A DNA stretch of 64,000 nt from Hemicordylus capensis (Eukaryota; Chordata; Lepidosauria; Squamata; Cordylidae): the NCBI RefSeq assembly GCF_027244095.1, contig NC_069658.1:265182687-265246686 (forward strand). The letters run 5' to 3'. The notes under the pieces are model-generated. The model did no database searches, was not told the DNA's origin, and saw only the letters and a program-made list of their open reading frames with translations. Of this stretch, positions 32,191-43,481 are shown in pieces. Position 1 is the stretch's first letter. Every line of letters begins with the position of its first letter. Both the position numbers and the translations under genes were made by a program.

Positions 32191-34310
32191 CACCCCCCCC
32201 AAGGGCAGCATGCAGCAGCACAACAAAGAATGTTAGGCACCAGCGGCAGCGCCGCTGAGCCAGCACCCCCACCCCCACCCCCACCCTGTTAAGGCTACTG
32301 CCCAGCTGGGAGGGAACATGAGCGGTCAGGCAAATTTGAGAGGCTCAGACTCAGAGGCTGCGGCGGTGATCTCTTTCTCAGACTCTGTTGTGTTGCTTGT
32401 TCCCGCTCTGGCCCCTGTAGCACATGCGCTCCCAGTCAGCCAATGAGAGAGCCTCACTCTGGAAAGGGAGGAGGAGAGGAGCCTACTGTTGATTGGATGC
32501 AGCGGCAAAAGGGTGGTGGAAGGAGGGAGAAGGACTGCACCGGAGGGTAAAATTAAAGGAAAATTGATCAATATTTTTGTTGAACAAAAAAATAATGGGT
32601 GAAAGGCTGGGAGAGTCATGTGACTTGTCTCTGGGGGGGGGCAGACAACTGCCTCCCCCTGCCTAATTATAGTTACGCCCCTGTCCTGGCATCTATCGAC
32701 CTGTCAGAAGTCTACCTCCATGTTCCCATTCACCCCTCCTTTTGCAGGTTTCTAAGGTTCTCTTATGGCCATTGTTATTATCAGTACAGGTCCCTGCCCT
32801 TCAGGCTATCCTCGGTGCCCCGTGTCTTTACCAAGTTAATGGTAGCAGTGATCGCCCATGTCTGGCTCCAGGGCATTCATGCCCACCTATCTTAGACGAT
32901 CTACTGATTTATTCATCTTCTAAGTGCCAAGCCTTCAGAGACATCCAGCAGACAGTCCAGGTAATCCAGGACCATGGTTTTGTTATCTATGTCCAGAAGA
33001 GCCATCTGCGTCCTTCCCAGCGTCTCCAGCACCTGGGCACCCTGTTTGATACCCGGAACGCTACAGTCTCTTTGCCCCTGGAGCGAAGGCAGAAGTTGGC
33101 TGCACTGATTGAGCCTCTACTGACGAAACGCTGGGTGGATCTCATGGTCCTGGCTCAACTAATGGGGTCGATGATTGCCTGTTCGGAGTGCATCCCGTGG
33201 GCAAGGTGGCACTCCAGACCTCTCCAGTGGGTCATCCTGCCTTTTCAAACAGCCACCATGGAGAAGAGGCATCTGTTGGTTTGGCTCCCTCGCAAGGAAT
33301 CTCTCCTCTGGTGGTTGTCTCTGGCCATGAAGGAGGACCTTCCTTTCAAAAGTCCAAACAGGATGGTGGTCACCACTGATGCAAGCCTCTCCGGCTGGGG
33401 AGGTCATTGCCTGGGTCAGTACACACAGGGAGTGTGGAATCGGGAGGATTTGGAACCCAATATCAGTTGGCTGGAGCTGAAGGCAATACAGCTAACTGTG
33501 CTTCATTTTCAAGACCTTCTTCTGCAAAAGCATGTACTAAGGACTGACAGTGTGACAGCCAAGTCACACATCAGTTATTGGGGGGCAGAAGATCGCATGC
33601 TCTCATGAAGGAGACCACCCTTCTGTTTGTGTGGATGGAGACCAATCTGCTTTCAGTGTCAGCCGGACACCTGTGCTATTCATCAAACCTTCAGGCGGAT
33701 TGGCTAAGTCGACAATGGATAGACCCTGCAGAATGGGCTCTAAGTTCAGAGGTTTTCACTAAGATTGTAGAGATAGTGGAGAGTCCTGAGTTAGACCTGT
33801 TTGTGTCCCCTCTCAGCACTCAGCTCCCAGGTTCTTTGCAAGATACCTTTGCTACCAGGTGGAGCAGATAGATGCACTCATGTCACCATGATCTCATGGG
33901 CTTCTCTATGCTTTCCCACCTGTCACAATCCTCAGAGCCTTCATCAAGAAAATTTTTTCAGAGGGGTCGGAGATTATCCTGGACTGGATAAAACACCCAG
34001 GACTGTGGTGGGGCAGCTCCATGGCACAAGGCTTCATGGGAGTCCAATGTATGTAGAGAGGGGGTTTGGCTGCGGCAAGATCAACACTAACCAGAACAGG
34101 ATGCATTCCTTGCAGGAAGGGTGGATTAACATCTAATAAATGAACACATTTATGATCAAGGACAACCCCCCCCCCCACACACACAACTTGCATCTGTGCA
34201 ACCTTGTGAGCCCTGAACACAAACGTACTTAAAAATGTGAGAAATAAAATGCCAAGGCAGATCAGACACACACACAGAGAAGACAGGGCTATTAATGGAT
34301 TAAGGCAAAG

Positions 34311-34500
34311 GATGGGACGACAGCTCAGTGGCAGAGCATCTGCTTTGCATGCAGAAGGTCCCTCATTTAACCTCCAGAATCTCAAGGTGGGATTGGGAAA
34401 GACTCCTGCCTGAAATCCTGGAGAGCCACTGCCACTCAGTGTAGGCAATACTGAACTAAATGGGCTCTTATTCAGAATAAGGCAGTTTCCTATGTTCAAG
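34311..34500 (+). repeat. tRNA-Ala-like SINE
   Basis: The head 'cagctcagtggcagagcatc' and 'tgctttgcatgcagaaggtc' is strikingly close to a tRNA-Ala 5' half and anticodon region. The tail 'actcctgcctgaaatcctgg' to 'ggcagtttcctatgttc' is the module also found in the 5S-headed SINEs. Confidence 0.82.
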
Positions 34501-34617
34501 ATACGTTGATCTATGATATTTGCTGCCACAAGATGTGGTGATGGCTTTAAAAGGGGATTAGACAAATTCACGGAGGAAAGGGCTATTTCTTTTAGTATAT
34601 AGGATATACTAAAATAC

Positions 34618-34713
34618 TTTAATACTTTAGTATTCGGATATAATGGCTATATGGATCCTCCATATTTTAATACTTTAGTATTCGGATATAATGGCTATAT
34701 GGAGCCTCCATAT
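34618..34713. repeat. 48-bp tandem duplication
   Basis: Two adjacent 48-bp units beginning 'tttaatactttagtattcgg' differ at one position (ggatcc against ggagcc). It is AT-rich and recent by its near identity. Confidence 0.9.
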
Positions 34714-34749
34714 TCAGAGGCATTGTACCTCTGAATTACCAGTTGCTGA

Positions 34750-36060
34750 AGGGAGCAGCAGCAGAGGCCATCTGGCTAGCTGCTTGAGAAACAGAGCCAA
34801 CCAGCACGGCTCTTTTGATGTTCTTTAAAAACCTGTTGTGTTACAAGTCTACTTAATCCAGTGTTTCCTGAATCTCTAATAATGGAGGCACTTTATTTAT
34901 GAATTACCACCCCAAAGATTTAACTGTAGATTATGTAAGAATGACCCAGCCAATCTAAGAATTACCCAACTTCCAGAGAGCCCATCCCCTGTATTTGTAA
35001 TTTTGCCAAGTACTTTGATTACAGGGAACAGTGGCACATACAGAGAGAAACAGGCAGCCTCTTTTGAGGGTGAGTTATTTGGTGCATCTCTGTACTGGAA
35101 GTGACTGACTGATCAAGTCACATTCCCAGTCCCAGCACCGGATGACTGACAGGCATCCAGACTAGATCAGTTAATCATAGAGAGGTACAACAGACAGGCT
35201 TTTTTTGCAAATATGTTCTTCAGGCTTACAAGAGCCTTATCTTTTTAAATTCATATATTATCCTTAGCACTAGTATTTCTCTTGTGGTGTGCAGTTTGGA
35301 TTTTTATTTTTATTTATTTTATTTTTTATTTTATTTTTTTTGCTGTATTGTGAAGAGGGAGCAAGCAAAATTGGGCTACTGTCTTTTCAACTGCTTACCA
35401 AGCAGCCTGGACAAGGACCAGCCGTGGTTTCCCCATTTCTTGAATAAGCCTTTAGGAGAGTATTTATAGGGCTGTGCACTGTATTTAAATGTGGTGGTTT
35501 AAAAAAAAATGCTTTGTGGTGTGACCTTGTATGGGCACAGATGGTTCATAAATTGTTACGTACTAGAGTCTTACATTGAAGTTGTGGACCTGTCAGAATT
35601 TGACAGATTGTCTTCTTTCTTTCTTTGGTTCCCCCCCTCCCCACCCACCTTCCTTCTTCCTTTGGGAAATGCACAGCCCTGCATTGACATGTATCCTTGA
35701 TTAATAGGAGAGCCACAAAATGTTCAGCAAAGGTTCTCTTTTGCTTTTAAGGAGGATTTTTATTGCAAATAAGGAAAGCCATTGCACTGATCTAAACCTA
35801 GCATTATAGCATAGCAAAACAAAACAAAACAAAACACACCCAAAAAACAATTAAATGAATTATCCTCAATTGCAAACAAATTTCTAGTTTAGACTATTCT
35901 GTTGAGGAGCTAAGTAAGAACACTTGCTGTCCAGTATGTCTCAGTTGAAAATTGCAACTGACTACTTGGATGTGTTCAATGACTCAGTACAATTCATGGC
36001 AACAGAACATGAGTGTCATTCAACCTCCCTCCTGATGGTTCCACTTCCTTGAAAAAAAAC
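34750..36060. other. No gene recognised
   Basis: AT-rich DNA with a T-rich (atttt)n stretch at about 35300-35341 and an (aaaac)n run at 35817-35836. No exon or named repeat. Confidence 0.45.
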
Positions 36061-36065
36061 CACTC

Positions 36066-36113
36066 TGTCCCTCAATGTCCAGAGATTGTGTTGCTTGTTT
36101 GAATTCCAGCTGA
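36066..36113 (+). repeat. 48-bp exact direct repeat, left copy
   Basis: This runs from 'tgtccctcaatgtccagaga' to 'tgaattccagctga' and recurs without a mismatch at 36917-36964, an offset of 851 bp. The sequences outside the two copies are unrelated. Confidence 0.92.
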
Positions 36114-36916
36114 AACACTCTGCTTGACCATTTATCTTGATGCCTTTGCTGATCTGTTTTGATGTGTTAATAAGCCTGTGTTATTCATGAGTATTAGCTA
36201 ATTTGCTTCCTTGACCTGTGTTATGAAAGGATCTGATGCAGGACAACTATGGCCCCAGCCATTGGCTCAGCTGCTCTGAGGTAAGAGAGGGCCATGCTGG
36301 CCGTGATATCTGACTGTCGTGTTTAGGGCTGATGGAGAAACCATGCTTCACAGGCAAATTTGGGCTACACTAAACAGTACAGGAATATGTTTACATTAAG
36401 GAATTGAAAAGTACACTTTTTAGCAGGATGAACCTTGTGGCCTTCTTGAGTGTAGGGGAGCATTTTTGTACCCTCAGCCTCCACTTCTATGTGTCATTAA
36501 AAAAAACCTGAGAGGAAGAGGTGAGTGATTTTGAGATTTAATTTCATGAACAAACATAGCTATGCTTAGCTCTTCTTGCAGGTACAGTATGTATGGCTGA
36601 ACAACCTTGCAGGTTTTCACTGGGGACAGAGGGTTATTACTGCTTTTACAGAAGCTTCCTCAGTCCTTGGAATGGGAAAACTAAAACAGGCACCGCTGTT
36701 TTGACTATGACTATGGCACCAATTGTGCCAGTGAAATCAGTTGTGTGGAGCGGGGGGTGGTGGATCTGGATTGAGACCATGGTGAGGGCAAAGGATTAAA
36801 GCCCCCTTCCCTCATGCCACGGTCCCAGTATGGGACCATGTTCCTAGTGGCTCTTATTTAATACAGAAAAGTTGAGCACATCAGTGCTCATGATGTGCTT
36901 AATATCATGTGTAGCT

Positions 36917-36964
36917 TGTCCCTCAATGTCCAGAGATTGTGTTGCTTGTTTGAATTCCAGCTGA
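36917..36964 (+). repeat. 48-bp exact direct repeat, right copy
   Basis: Identical to 36066-36113. The 803 bp between the copies have no recognisable repeat or exon. Confidence 0.92.
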
Positions 36965-37902
36965 GCTGACTGTACTTAGCGACTACCTGACTGACACTGA
37001 TGGATTGACTGTTCTCTCCATCCCCACCAGAGCACATTGCTCTAAACCGGTGGCCTCTGTTGCTGGTGAAGCTGAAATGGAGCTATTAATGTGGAAAGAG
37101 ACTGAGATTCTGCAACCCCAGGAAGACTCTGATGCTCCCCTGTTGGCTTTCCAGGTCAGCCTTCTTTTGGGCATGCTCTTTGAGAGGTTACCTGGCTCAC
37201 AAAATAGATACAAGGGCCGGGAGATGATGGGAAGGTGCCTTCTATCGGGATTTGCATGACTATCAAATTGTTTATGTGAAAAAATAGCTACCTCTTTCTT
37301 TGGATGGAATGTAGAAGGTCACCTTTGTTTCTGTCTGAAAATCAATATCTGCCCTTAACCCCCATTTCTAAAGTGTGTTCAGCTCCTCACAGATGTTTTA
37401 TGACTTAGCAGGAGACTTTGAAACACCTGGAAGAAGGTTTGCCTATGACCGAGGGGAGTGTGGGAAGGGCAGATGTGCCGCTGCTGCAGATAAAAACTTT
37501 TAGAATTCTTAAAAGCAAACCTTGTCTCCCTCCCCCTTTTCTGCAGAGAATCCCTCCTGCCCAATCGCAGCTCAGCTCCTTCCAGCTTTTTCCCCCTGTT
37601 GAGAGAATAGATTGCTGCCAACACGGTTTGAAAGAGGCAATCATGCAGTTGACTCGTGCAGTCGTGCATAAAACTGGGCCGGCTATTTTTCAGGCAACAA
37701 AGCAGATGGCAACCATCAAAGCGGAACCTTTAATGCCTTAGGCGGTCCTACCCTGTTATGGTGGACCTGAAAGGTATATACAACGAATATCTGTGATTAT
37801 TCGTTTTGGGGAGCAAAGAATCACATATTTGCATCAGTTAAAAAGTGTCCTGAATATATAGCAACAGGTTTTTAAAAGGTATTGTGAAACTGCAAAAAAT
37901 AA

Positions 37903-38762
37903 AAACAAATAGTTCTAGTAAGAACTAATCTCTTCCCTACTTTCCTTTCACTGTCCCTGAAATGGGACTAAATTTGGTTTAAATTGCAGTCCACAAGTTA
38001 GACCGCTTGTGCCTCAAATGTTAACGTGTCTACCGTCTTGGAACAGGGAGGATGACATCATTACAAACGACACCATTGAGGCATCACTCACTACAACTGT
38101 ACCAAATTTGGTTCAAATTGGTTAGACAGTCCATAAGTTAATGCACTTGTGCCCCAATCGTTCACATGTCCACAATCTTTGATCGGAGTGGATGACATGA
38201 TCACAAACTACACCATTGGGGCATCCCTATCTGTCCCTACAGCTGTAGCACATTGGGTTCAAATCAGTTAGGCAGTTCACGTTAGCCCATTTGTGCCTCA
38301 GAAATTTACGCGTTCACCATCTTGAATTGGGGTGCATGACATCAACACGAACTACGTTGTTGAAGTGTCTCTGTGCCATTAAGGTGTCACTATGTATCCC
38401 TGTCACCTTAAGTGACGCAGCAGGGAAATGCTTGACTAACAAGCAGAAGGTTGCCGGTTCAGATCCCTGCTGCTACTATATCGGGCAGCAGCGAAATAGG
38501 AAGATGCTGAAAGGCATCATCTCATACTGCGTGGGAAGAGGCAATGGTAACCCCCTCCTGTATTCTACCAAAGAAAACCACAGGGCTCTGTGGGTGCCAG
38601 GAGTCGAAATTGACTGGACGGCACACTTTACTTTATGTGTCCCTACAACTATACCCGATTTGGTTCATATTGGTCCAGGCATTGCGAAGTTGATAGTGGG
38701 GGGATACACACATGGACACATGAAATGCTGGGTGACCTTTTAAGCCAACTGGAAAGTAGGCC
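37903..38762 (-). repeat. Unclassified tandem-cored repeat, copy B
   Basis: It is the reverse orientation of copies A and C. Plus begins 'agttctagtaagaactaatc' and 'cctactttcctttcactgt' and ends 'ccaactggaaagtaggcc'. It has about three core units rather than two, each with 'ccaaatttggtt'-type and 'gatgacat'-type words. A Sauria SINE interrupts it at 38402-38633. Confidence 0.75.
38402..38633 (+). repeat. Sauria SINE, nested
   Basis: The head 'gtgacgcagcagggaaatgc' and 'ggttgccggttcagatccct', body 'gatgctgaaaggcatcatct', and end 'aggagtcgaaattgactgga' identify it. The flanks tatgtatccct (38391-38401) and tatgtgtccct (38634-38644) form an 11-bp target duplication with one mismatch inside the tandem-cored repeat. 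Confidence 0.87.
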
Positions 38763-38884
38763 AAAAAAAAAAAGGAAAAGGACACAACTTCCTATGCAAG
38801 ATGGTTGTGCACTCTGTACAGTAGCAAGCCAACTACATGGCCCCCCAGGAAAATTTGTCCTCCCTTCAATTGTAGCTACTACCC

Positions 38885-39010
38885 CTCACAGCCTAACTTC
38901 CCTCACAGAGCTGTTGTAAGGATGAAATGGAGAAGGGGTAGGGGAAAGAACCATGTATGCTGCTGCTGTGAGCACCTTAGAGGAAGGATGGAATATAAAA
39001 GTAATTTCAA
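38885..39010 (+). repeat. tRNA SINE, 3' half
   Basis: The words 'cacagcctaacttccctcac', 'agctgttgtaaggatgaaat' and 'ttagaggaaggatggaatat' match the second half of the SINE at 26890-27126. The tRNA head is missing. Confidence 0.6.
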
Positions 39011-39164
39011 ATCCCACCCTTATAAAGGTTGCATTTGCTTTTGTGGATAAATACCCTGAACATGCTGTATTGTTTTTCAATGGTACAGAAATGTCCATGA
39101 AAATAATGGAAGAATTCACACTACCTTGTTTTACAAGTAGCTTACTATTTCCTACCACATCTGA

Positions 39165-39370
39165 AACTTATTTATTTAACATATTTGTATACCTCCCCAA
39201 ACCTATGTCTCCAAGCAGTTTGTAATAAAACAATACAAATTCCAACAGAAAGAAGTTAAAACTATTCTCTTTTAACAACTTAAAATTTTAAAACAATGTT
39301 AAGAACTATTAAAATAGTATATATTTAATTAAAAGCCTGGATGAACAGACTTTTAAAAGGTTATCAGACT
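39165..39370 (-). mobile_element. LINE 3' tail, probably L2/CR1 superclade
   Basis: It begins 'cttatttatttaacatattt' and 'gtatacctccccaaacc', with 'gcctggatgaacagactttt' near the end. This is the reversed 3' UTR pattern seen with squamate L2-like LINEs. There is no coding part. Confidence 0.45.
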
Positions 39371-39579
39371 TATTGACTTTTTTGCCACTTTGTTTTCCTT
39401 TTGGGTCATTTTATCTCATGCACTCCCGAATATTCTTGTCCCACAGAGGACAAAACAGTTTCCTAACACTTCTTTTGACTTATTAAATTTTGCAAGACCT
39501 GAGTTGCTGTGCCATTCCATAGCACAGCACAAAACCCCAGATACTCAGTAAAGCTTAACAGTACCCGCTAACTGAGTAA

Positions 39580-39815
39580 AGAGACACCTTTAAATCAGCG
39601 ATTCTCTTTTAATTAGCAGGGGGAGAGCAACTGTCCCTATCCAACCCCAGCACAGAATCCCTCCAGTGGCTGTTGTGGGGTATCTGCTTTGTGTTTCTTT
39701 TTAGATTGTGAGCCCTTTGGGGACAGGGGACCATCTTATTTATGTATTATTTATTTTTCTATGTAAACTGCTTTGAGAACTTTGGTTGAAGAATAGTATA
39801 TAAATATTTGTAGTC
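39580..39815 (+). repeat. L2-like 3' repeat with 'ttagattgtgagccctttgg' tail
   Basis: It contains 'ttagattgtgagccctttgg', 'accatcttatttatgtatta' and 'ctgctttgagaactttggtt', preceded by a conserved 'gagagcaactgtccctatcc'. Reversed copies lie at 53775-54030 and 59800-59975, a worn one at 58760-58905, and its tail forms the arms of the palindrome at 20991-21261. Confidence 0.65.
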
Positions 39816-39819
39816 GTAA

Positions 39820-41465
39820 CGGCGATACAATTTTACAGATGTGGTTAATATCAACATGTATTATTATTCATTAGTAATTTAAGTAAAAGCACAGAAAGAA
39901 CACAGCAATCAGCCCATGCAGGAGAAGAGCAACTTCCTTAAATGGAGAGTTTAGGGAAGAAACTACTTGTATGGAAGAGATTATAGACATGAATCCCAGT
40001 GTTTGGGATGCCAGCATGTGCTTGTAGATGATATTTGCTAATGAGAACTGCATTAGATCCTTATTACATCTGTGTAGCTCTTGCCATTCGCATTACTAAC
40101 AGAGATAAAAACGAGCTAGACGCCTTACGACAAACTCACTCGGCAACATCCACAAGTGTGAACGTGTCCAGGGTTCCACTTTGAGCCATGACTCTTCATT
40201 GGTGCAACATGCTTTTCCCTTGCATGAATGCAGTGCAAAATATAAAATAGCAAAGCTTAACATACCTCAGTAGCTGACTGTGGTCTGGATTGTGGTAGCT
40301 GATTTTGCACAAGGCTTGTGTTGATGGTTTTACATTGTGGCAGGAGCTTGGATCTGATGGCTGGCTCATTCGGGTTCTGTGATACTTTTTGATCTTAACT
40401 CTATATGTCTAATAAGCAGCTCAGCAGTGATTAAGTGCCCTCCAACATTTGTCTGATGGCCACAGGGATACTTGTTGTTCATTAAATGAGGGCCAAGCTA
40501 TGTACGTGTTTCATTGCCGGGGTGGCTGGGTGGGTGGGACTCAAGCCCACAAGAGCCAATACCATGTCATTTGGCCTTGAGAGAGGCACTCATAAAAGCT
40601 GTGGGCAGGGGCTGATCCTATGATCCTGCTAGGCTGGCATAATGTAGTTTTCAGTCTTATGTTCACTAAGGAGCCAAGTCAAAAGCACAAGAAGAGCAAC
40701 AGAAACTGAATCTAACACAGCAGCTACTTCCACAGGATTCCTGGCAACCCCTTTTCCACCCGTCATGACATTGTGCACCAGCAACACCCCTGTGTTGGCT
40801 ATGGATGGAAGGTACCACTCAACACATGGTGATGCCAGGATGATGCCACGGAATCCACAAGTAGGCTGCCAGGAGCAGCCAGCGTTCCCCTGTCAGGGCC
40901 TCCTATTGACCAATAGGCAGTGAGCTGTGTATAGAATCCACCGTTGCCCCCTCTGAGAAGGATTTGATTCCTGCTGTAGTAAGAATAGACACAGACAGTG
41001 TTTAGAATACTCTGTGGGAGGTGAGCAAGGTGGGGTTTTCAGAGAGGGAGAGGGGATGTCACGTGGACAGGGCAAAGCAGGCTGTGAGGGCACAGGAGCT
41101 GACCCTACAACTTGGCTGCTATTTATTTATTTAGCATATGTGTATACTGCCCAAAACTCATGTCTCTGAGCTCCGAGGGAAAGAGCAATGCAATGGAAAA
41201 CTAGGGTGGCCTCAACAAGGAAAAGCCTACCCCTTGGATGTCCTCCCAGCAACGATAATTTTGGATGGGAGAGGGAAAGGCAGCAGTAATAGAATTCAGG
41301 AGTTTTGCTTCAAGGAGTTATACTTCAACCTCATACTCGCAGGAGCAGAAAAAAGAACAAAGAATGAGAGCTTTTTAGGCTCCTGGGAGCCAGCCCATGA
41401 TCTGCAGTGGCCCAAGCCCTTTGGGAGCCTGAGACAGGGCACCAAGGAGTGCTTCCTGCTTGCTG
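39820..41465. other. No gene recognised
   Basis: No exon, RNA or complete element. A 'ctatttatttatttagcata' LINE-tail scrap lies at about 41120-41165. Confidence 0.45.
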
Positions 41466-41472
41466 CCACCAT

Positions 41473-42533
41473 CAGAGGTGTATCTAGGGGAAATAGCGCC
41501 TAGGGCAAGCACTGAAATTGTGCCCCCTGTCCAAACATCTGACACCCACCTTTCAAATAACTTTATTATAATGTCAGCTGAAAAATACAAGTCAAGCTTG
41601 TTAATCTTTTAATATTTCAAAAACTATTTAGCAGTGGACGTAGCCAGACCAAAAAATGCTGGAAAACTACAAATTTCAGTATGCTGGGGCTCATGAAATA
41701 CACAAATACTATGTGGAGGTGTACTTGGAAAACTAAACAGAAATGCCTGTCTAATTCTCTACTATGCATTGTAGCATCACTATTACATACGTTTTAAGAA
41801 TAAATGGAGAATTTGACCTTTCCCAGATACTCTGAAAATAATCAAAGGATATGAAGAGTAAACTGTGTCACTGCTTGGAATATATTCTAGTATTTCAGAA
41901 AGATAGTTAAAATGAGAGAAAGACAGCAAGAAACTCCCAGTGGGCCTTAATATTTCACACTGATTTCACACTGATTCAAAGACAAACTCACCATTAATAG
42001 TCATATTATTAAGACATCACATTTAACTCACTTATCACAAGAAGCAAAGTAAGAGCAAATGAATACAATCCTAGCTCATAAGCTTCAGCTCAGTATTCAC
42101 AAGCCCTGATTCTCTGTACATAGTGCCAATCTGAATATGTGTACAGTGACTTATATTATATTAAATTTAATTTTTTTAACCTGTATCCCCTTTGGGGGGC
42201 TTCCTAAAGGCCATGTAGGGGGTCTGCAAAGGTTCCCCCAATCCCCAATGGCCTCTAGGGTCTCACAGGAACCATTTGAGCATGTGCGGTGGCCATTAAA
42301 AAAAAATTCTTTTTTTAAAAGGCAGCTGAAAACAAAATGGCTGCCGTGCATGCTCAAATGGCCTCTGTGAGGCCTGGCATGGCCTAGGGCCTCACAGAGG
42401 CCATTTGAGCATGCACGGTGGCCATTTTGTTTTTGACGGCCATTTAAAAAAATTTTAATTTTAAAAAATGGCGCCCCACTTCAAGTGGCGCCCGGGGCAC
42501 GTGCCCTTCCGCCCTTCCCTAGATACGCCCCTG
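41473..42533 (+). mobile_element. hAT-type non-autonomous element, 1.06 kb, copy 3
   Basis: The ends are 'cagaggtgtatctagggg' and 'ccctagatacgcccctg'. An exact 8-bp duplication, gccaccat, flanks it at 41465-41472 and 42534-42541. The right third contains an internal palindrome made of 'ggcctctgtgaggcctggca' and 'cctcacagaggccatttgag'. No transposase frame. A closely matching copy lies in the opposite direction at 43482-44545. Confidence 0.87.
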
Positions 42534-42940
42534 GCCACCATTACCACCTGGCTTGACGGAAGTGTATGAAGAGCCACTCTTTTCTCTCCTCCTTGGCGCA
42601 CTGCATTTAAAAGGGGGTACACAGCAGAAGAGGAAATGCTCTTGCCCACCACTCTGCTTTCTTCTGCTCCACACTCCCTCTTCCCCTCTGTCCCCCTCTC
42701 TTTTCAAATACAGTTTGCCAAGGAGGAGAGAGCAAGTATTATCTCCGTACAGTGCTGCCAAGCCAAATTGATATTTTTTCATATTCAAATCCAAGCCGTT
42801 TCATACTCAAATTGAAGCACACGTAAGAACAGAAGTGAGCTGAACAGCTTTCAGCTAGCATGTCATTAGGATAGATGTCATATCTACTCTACCACTCATT
42901 TCTAATTGTGTAGGTAATTATACCTGGTGAATATCATTTA

Positions 42941-43122
42941 GGGATGGGACCATAGCTCAGTGGTAGACCATCTGCTTTGCCTGCAGAAAGCCCCAGGTAG
43001 GGTAGAGACTGAGACACTCCTGCCTGAAACCCTAAAGAGCCACTGCCAGTCAGTGTGAATATTGAGCTAGATGAACCAGTGATCTGACTTGGTATAAGAC
43101 ACCTTCCTATGGTCCTTTGAAC
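42941..43122 (+). repeat. tRNA-Ala-like SINE
   Basis: The head 'catagctcagtggtagacca' and 'tctgctttgcctgcagaaag' is followed by the tail 'actcctgcctgaaaccctaa' to 'acaccttcctatggtcc'. The B-box part is mostly deleted. Confidence 0.8.
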
Positions 43123-43298
43123 AGAAATATATTTGCAATTCATGAGGTCTCTATATCCCTTTCTAAGGGGATTTCCCACCATATAATCCACACCCTCCTG
43201 CAGACTGTCAGCCAGGTAGCTTAGAGCCAAGCAGGTTCTGACATACAGTATGTGTTTTTATAGTAGACCTTCTGGGTAAAAGTCAATAACAGGGAAAT

Positions 43299-43299
<1 letters not shown>

Positions 43300-43385
<86 letters not shown>
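43300..43385. repeat. (CA)n(TA)n compound microsatellite
   Basis: About 40 bp of (ca)n run directly into about 44 bp of (ta)n. It lies in the spacer of the inverted hAT pair. Confidence 0.92.
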
Positions 43386-43387
<2 letters not shown>

Positions 43388-43481
43388 CAGACTCGGGGAT
43401 GCAAGAAAAGAAAAGGTAGCATAAAATGTGTTATTACTAATGTGCTGTCCCAGCTTAGATATTGAAAGCTAAATGACAGGT

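Larger units (their letters stand above)
31251..32683 (-). mobile_element. hAT-type non-autonomous element, copy 2, inside the DIRS fossil
   Basis: The ends 'caggggcataacaagg' and 'tagttacgcccctg' match the copy at 3660-3982 in reverse (compare 'cccagagacaaaattttaaa' with 'ttttaaaatcttgtctctgg'). An 8-bp duplication with one mismatch flanks it: tcctggcg at 31243-31250, tcctggca at 32684-32691. It carries a reversed 5S-headed SINE and a GC-rich minisatellite. No transposase frame is recognised. It is about 1.1 kb longer than copy 1. Confidence 0.83.
28200..33980 (+). mobile_element. DIRS-type retrotransposon fossil
   Basis: This is a tyrosine-recombinase retrotransposon of the DIRS group, in decay. 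Parts in order are a probable leader (28.2-28.8 kb, edge uncertain), a gag-like region (about 28.87-30.84 kb), a reverse transcriptase region (about 30.9-33.1 kb) and an RNase H region (about 33.3-33.9 kb). Recognition rests on the DIRS-style spacing of RT words such as 'IPKK/VPKKDGP' and 'DDLLIYSSS', and the RNase H word 'VVTTDASLSGWGG'. I do not see a tyrosine recombinase region or the terminal repeats at the 3' side, so it looks truncated there. It is broken in several places and split by the hAT element at 31251-32683. It is old compared with that element. Confidence 0.82.

Noticed and set aside
34311-34400. Possible tRNA-Ala gene
   Set aside because: The head is tRNA-Ala-like, but it is followed by the SINE tail shared with other copies and the acceptor stem cannot be closed. 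It is a SINE.
37005-37741. Possible host exons with 80-107 codon frames
   Set aside because: No splice-site pairing, domain or conserved motif could be recognised; lengths are within chance expectation.
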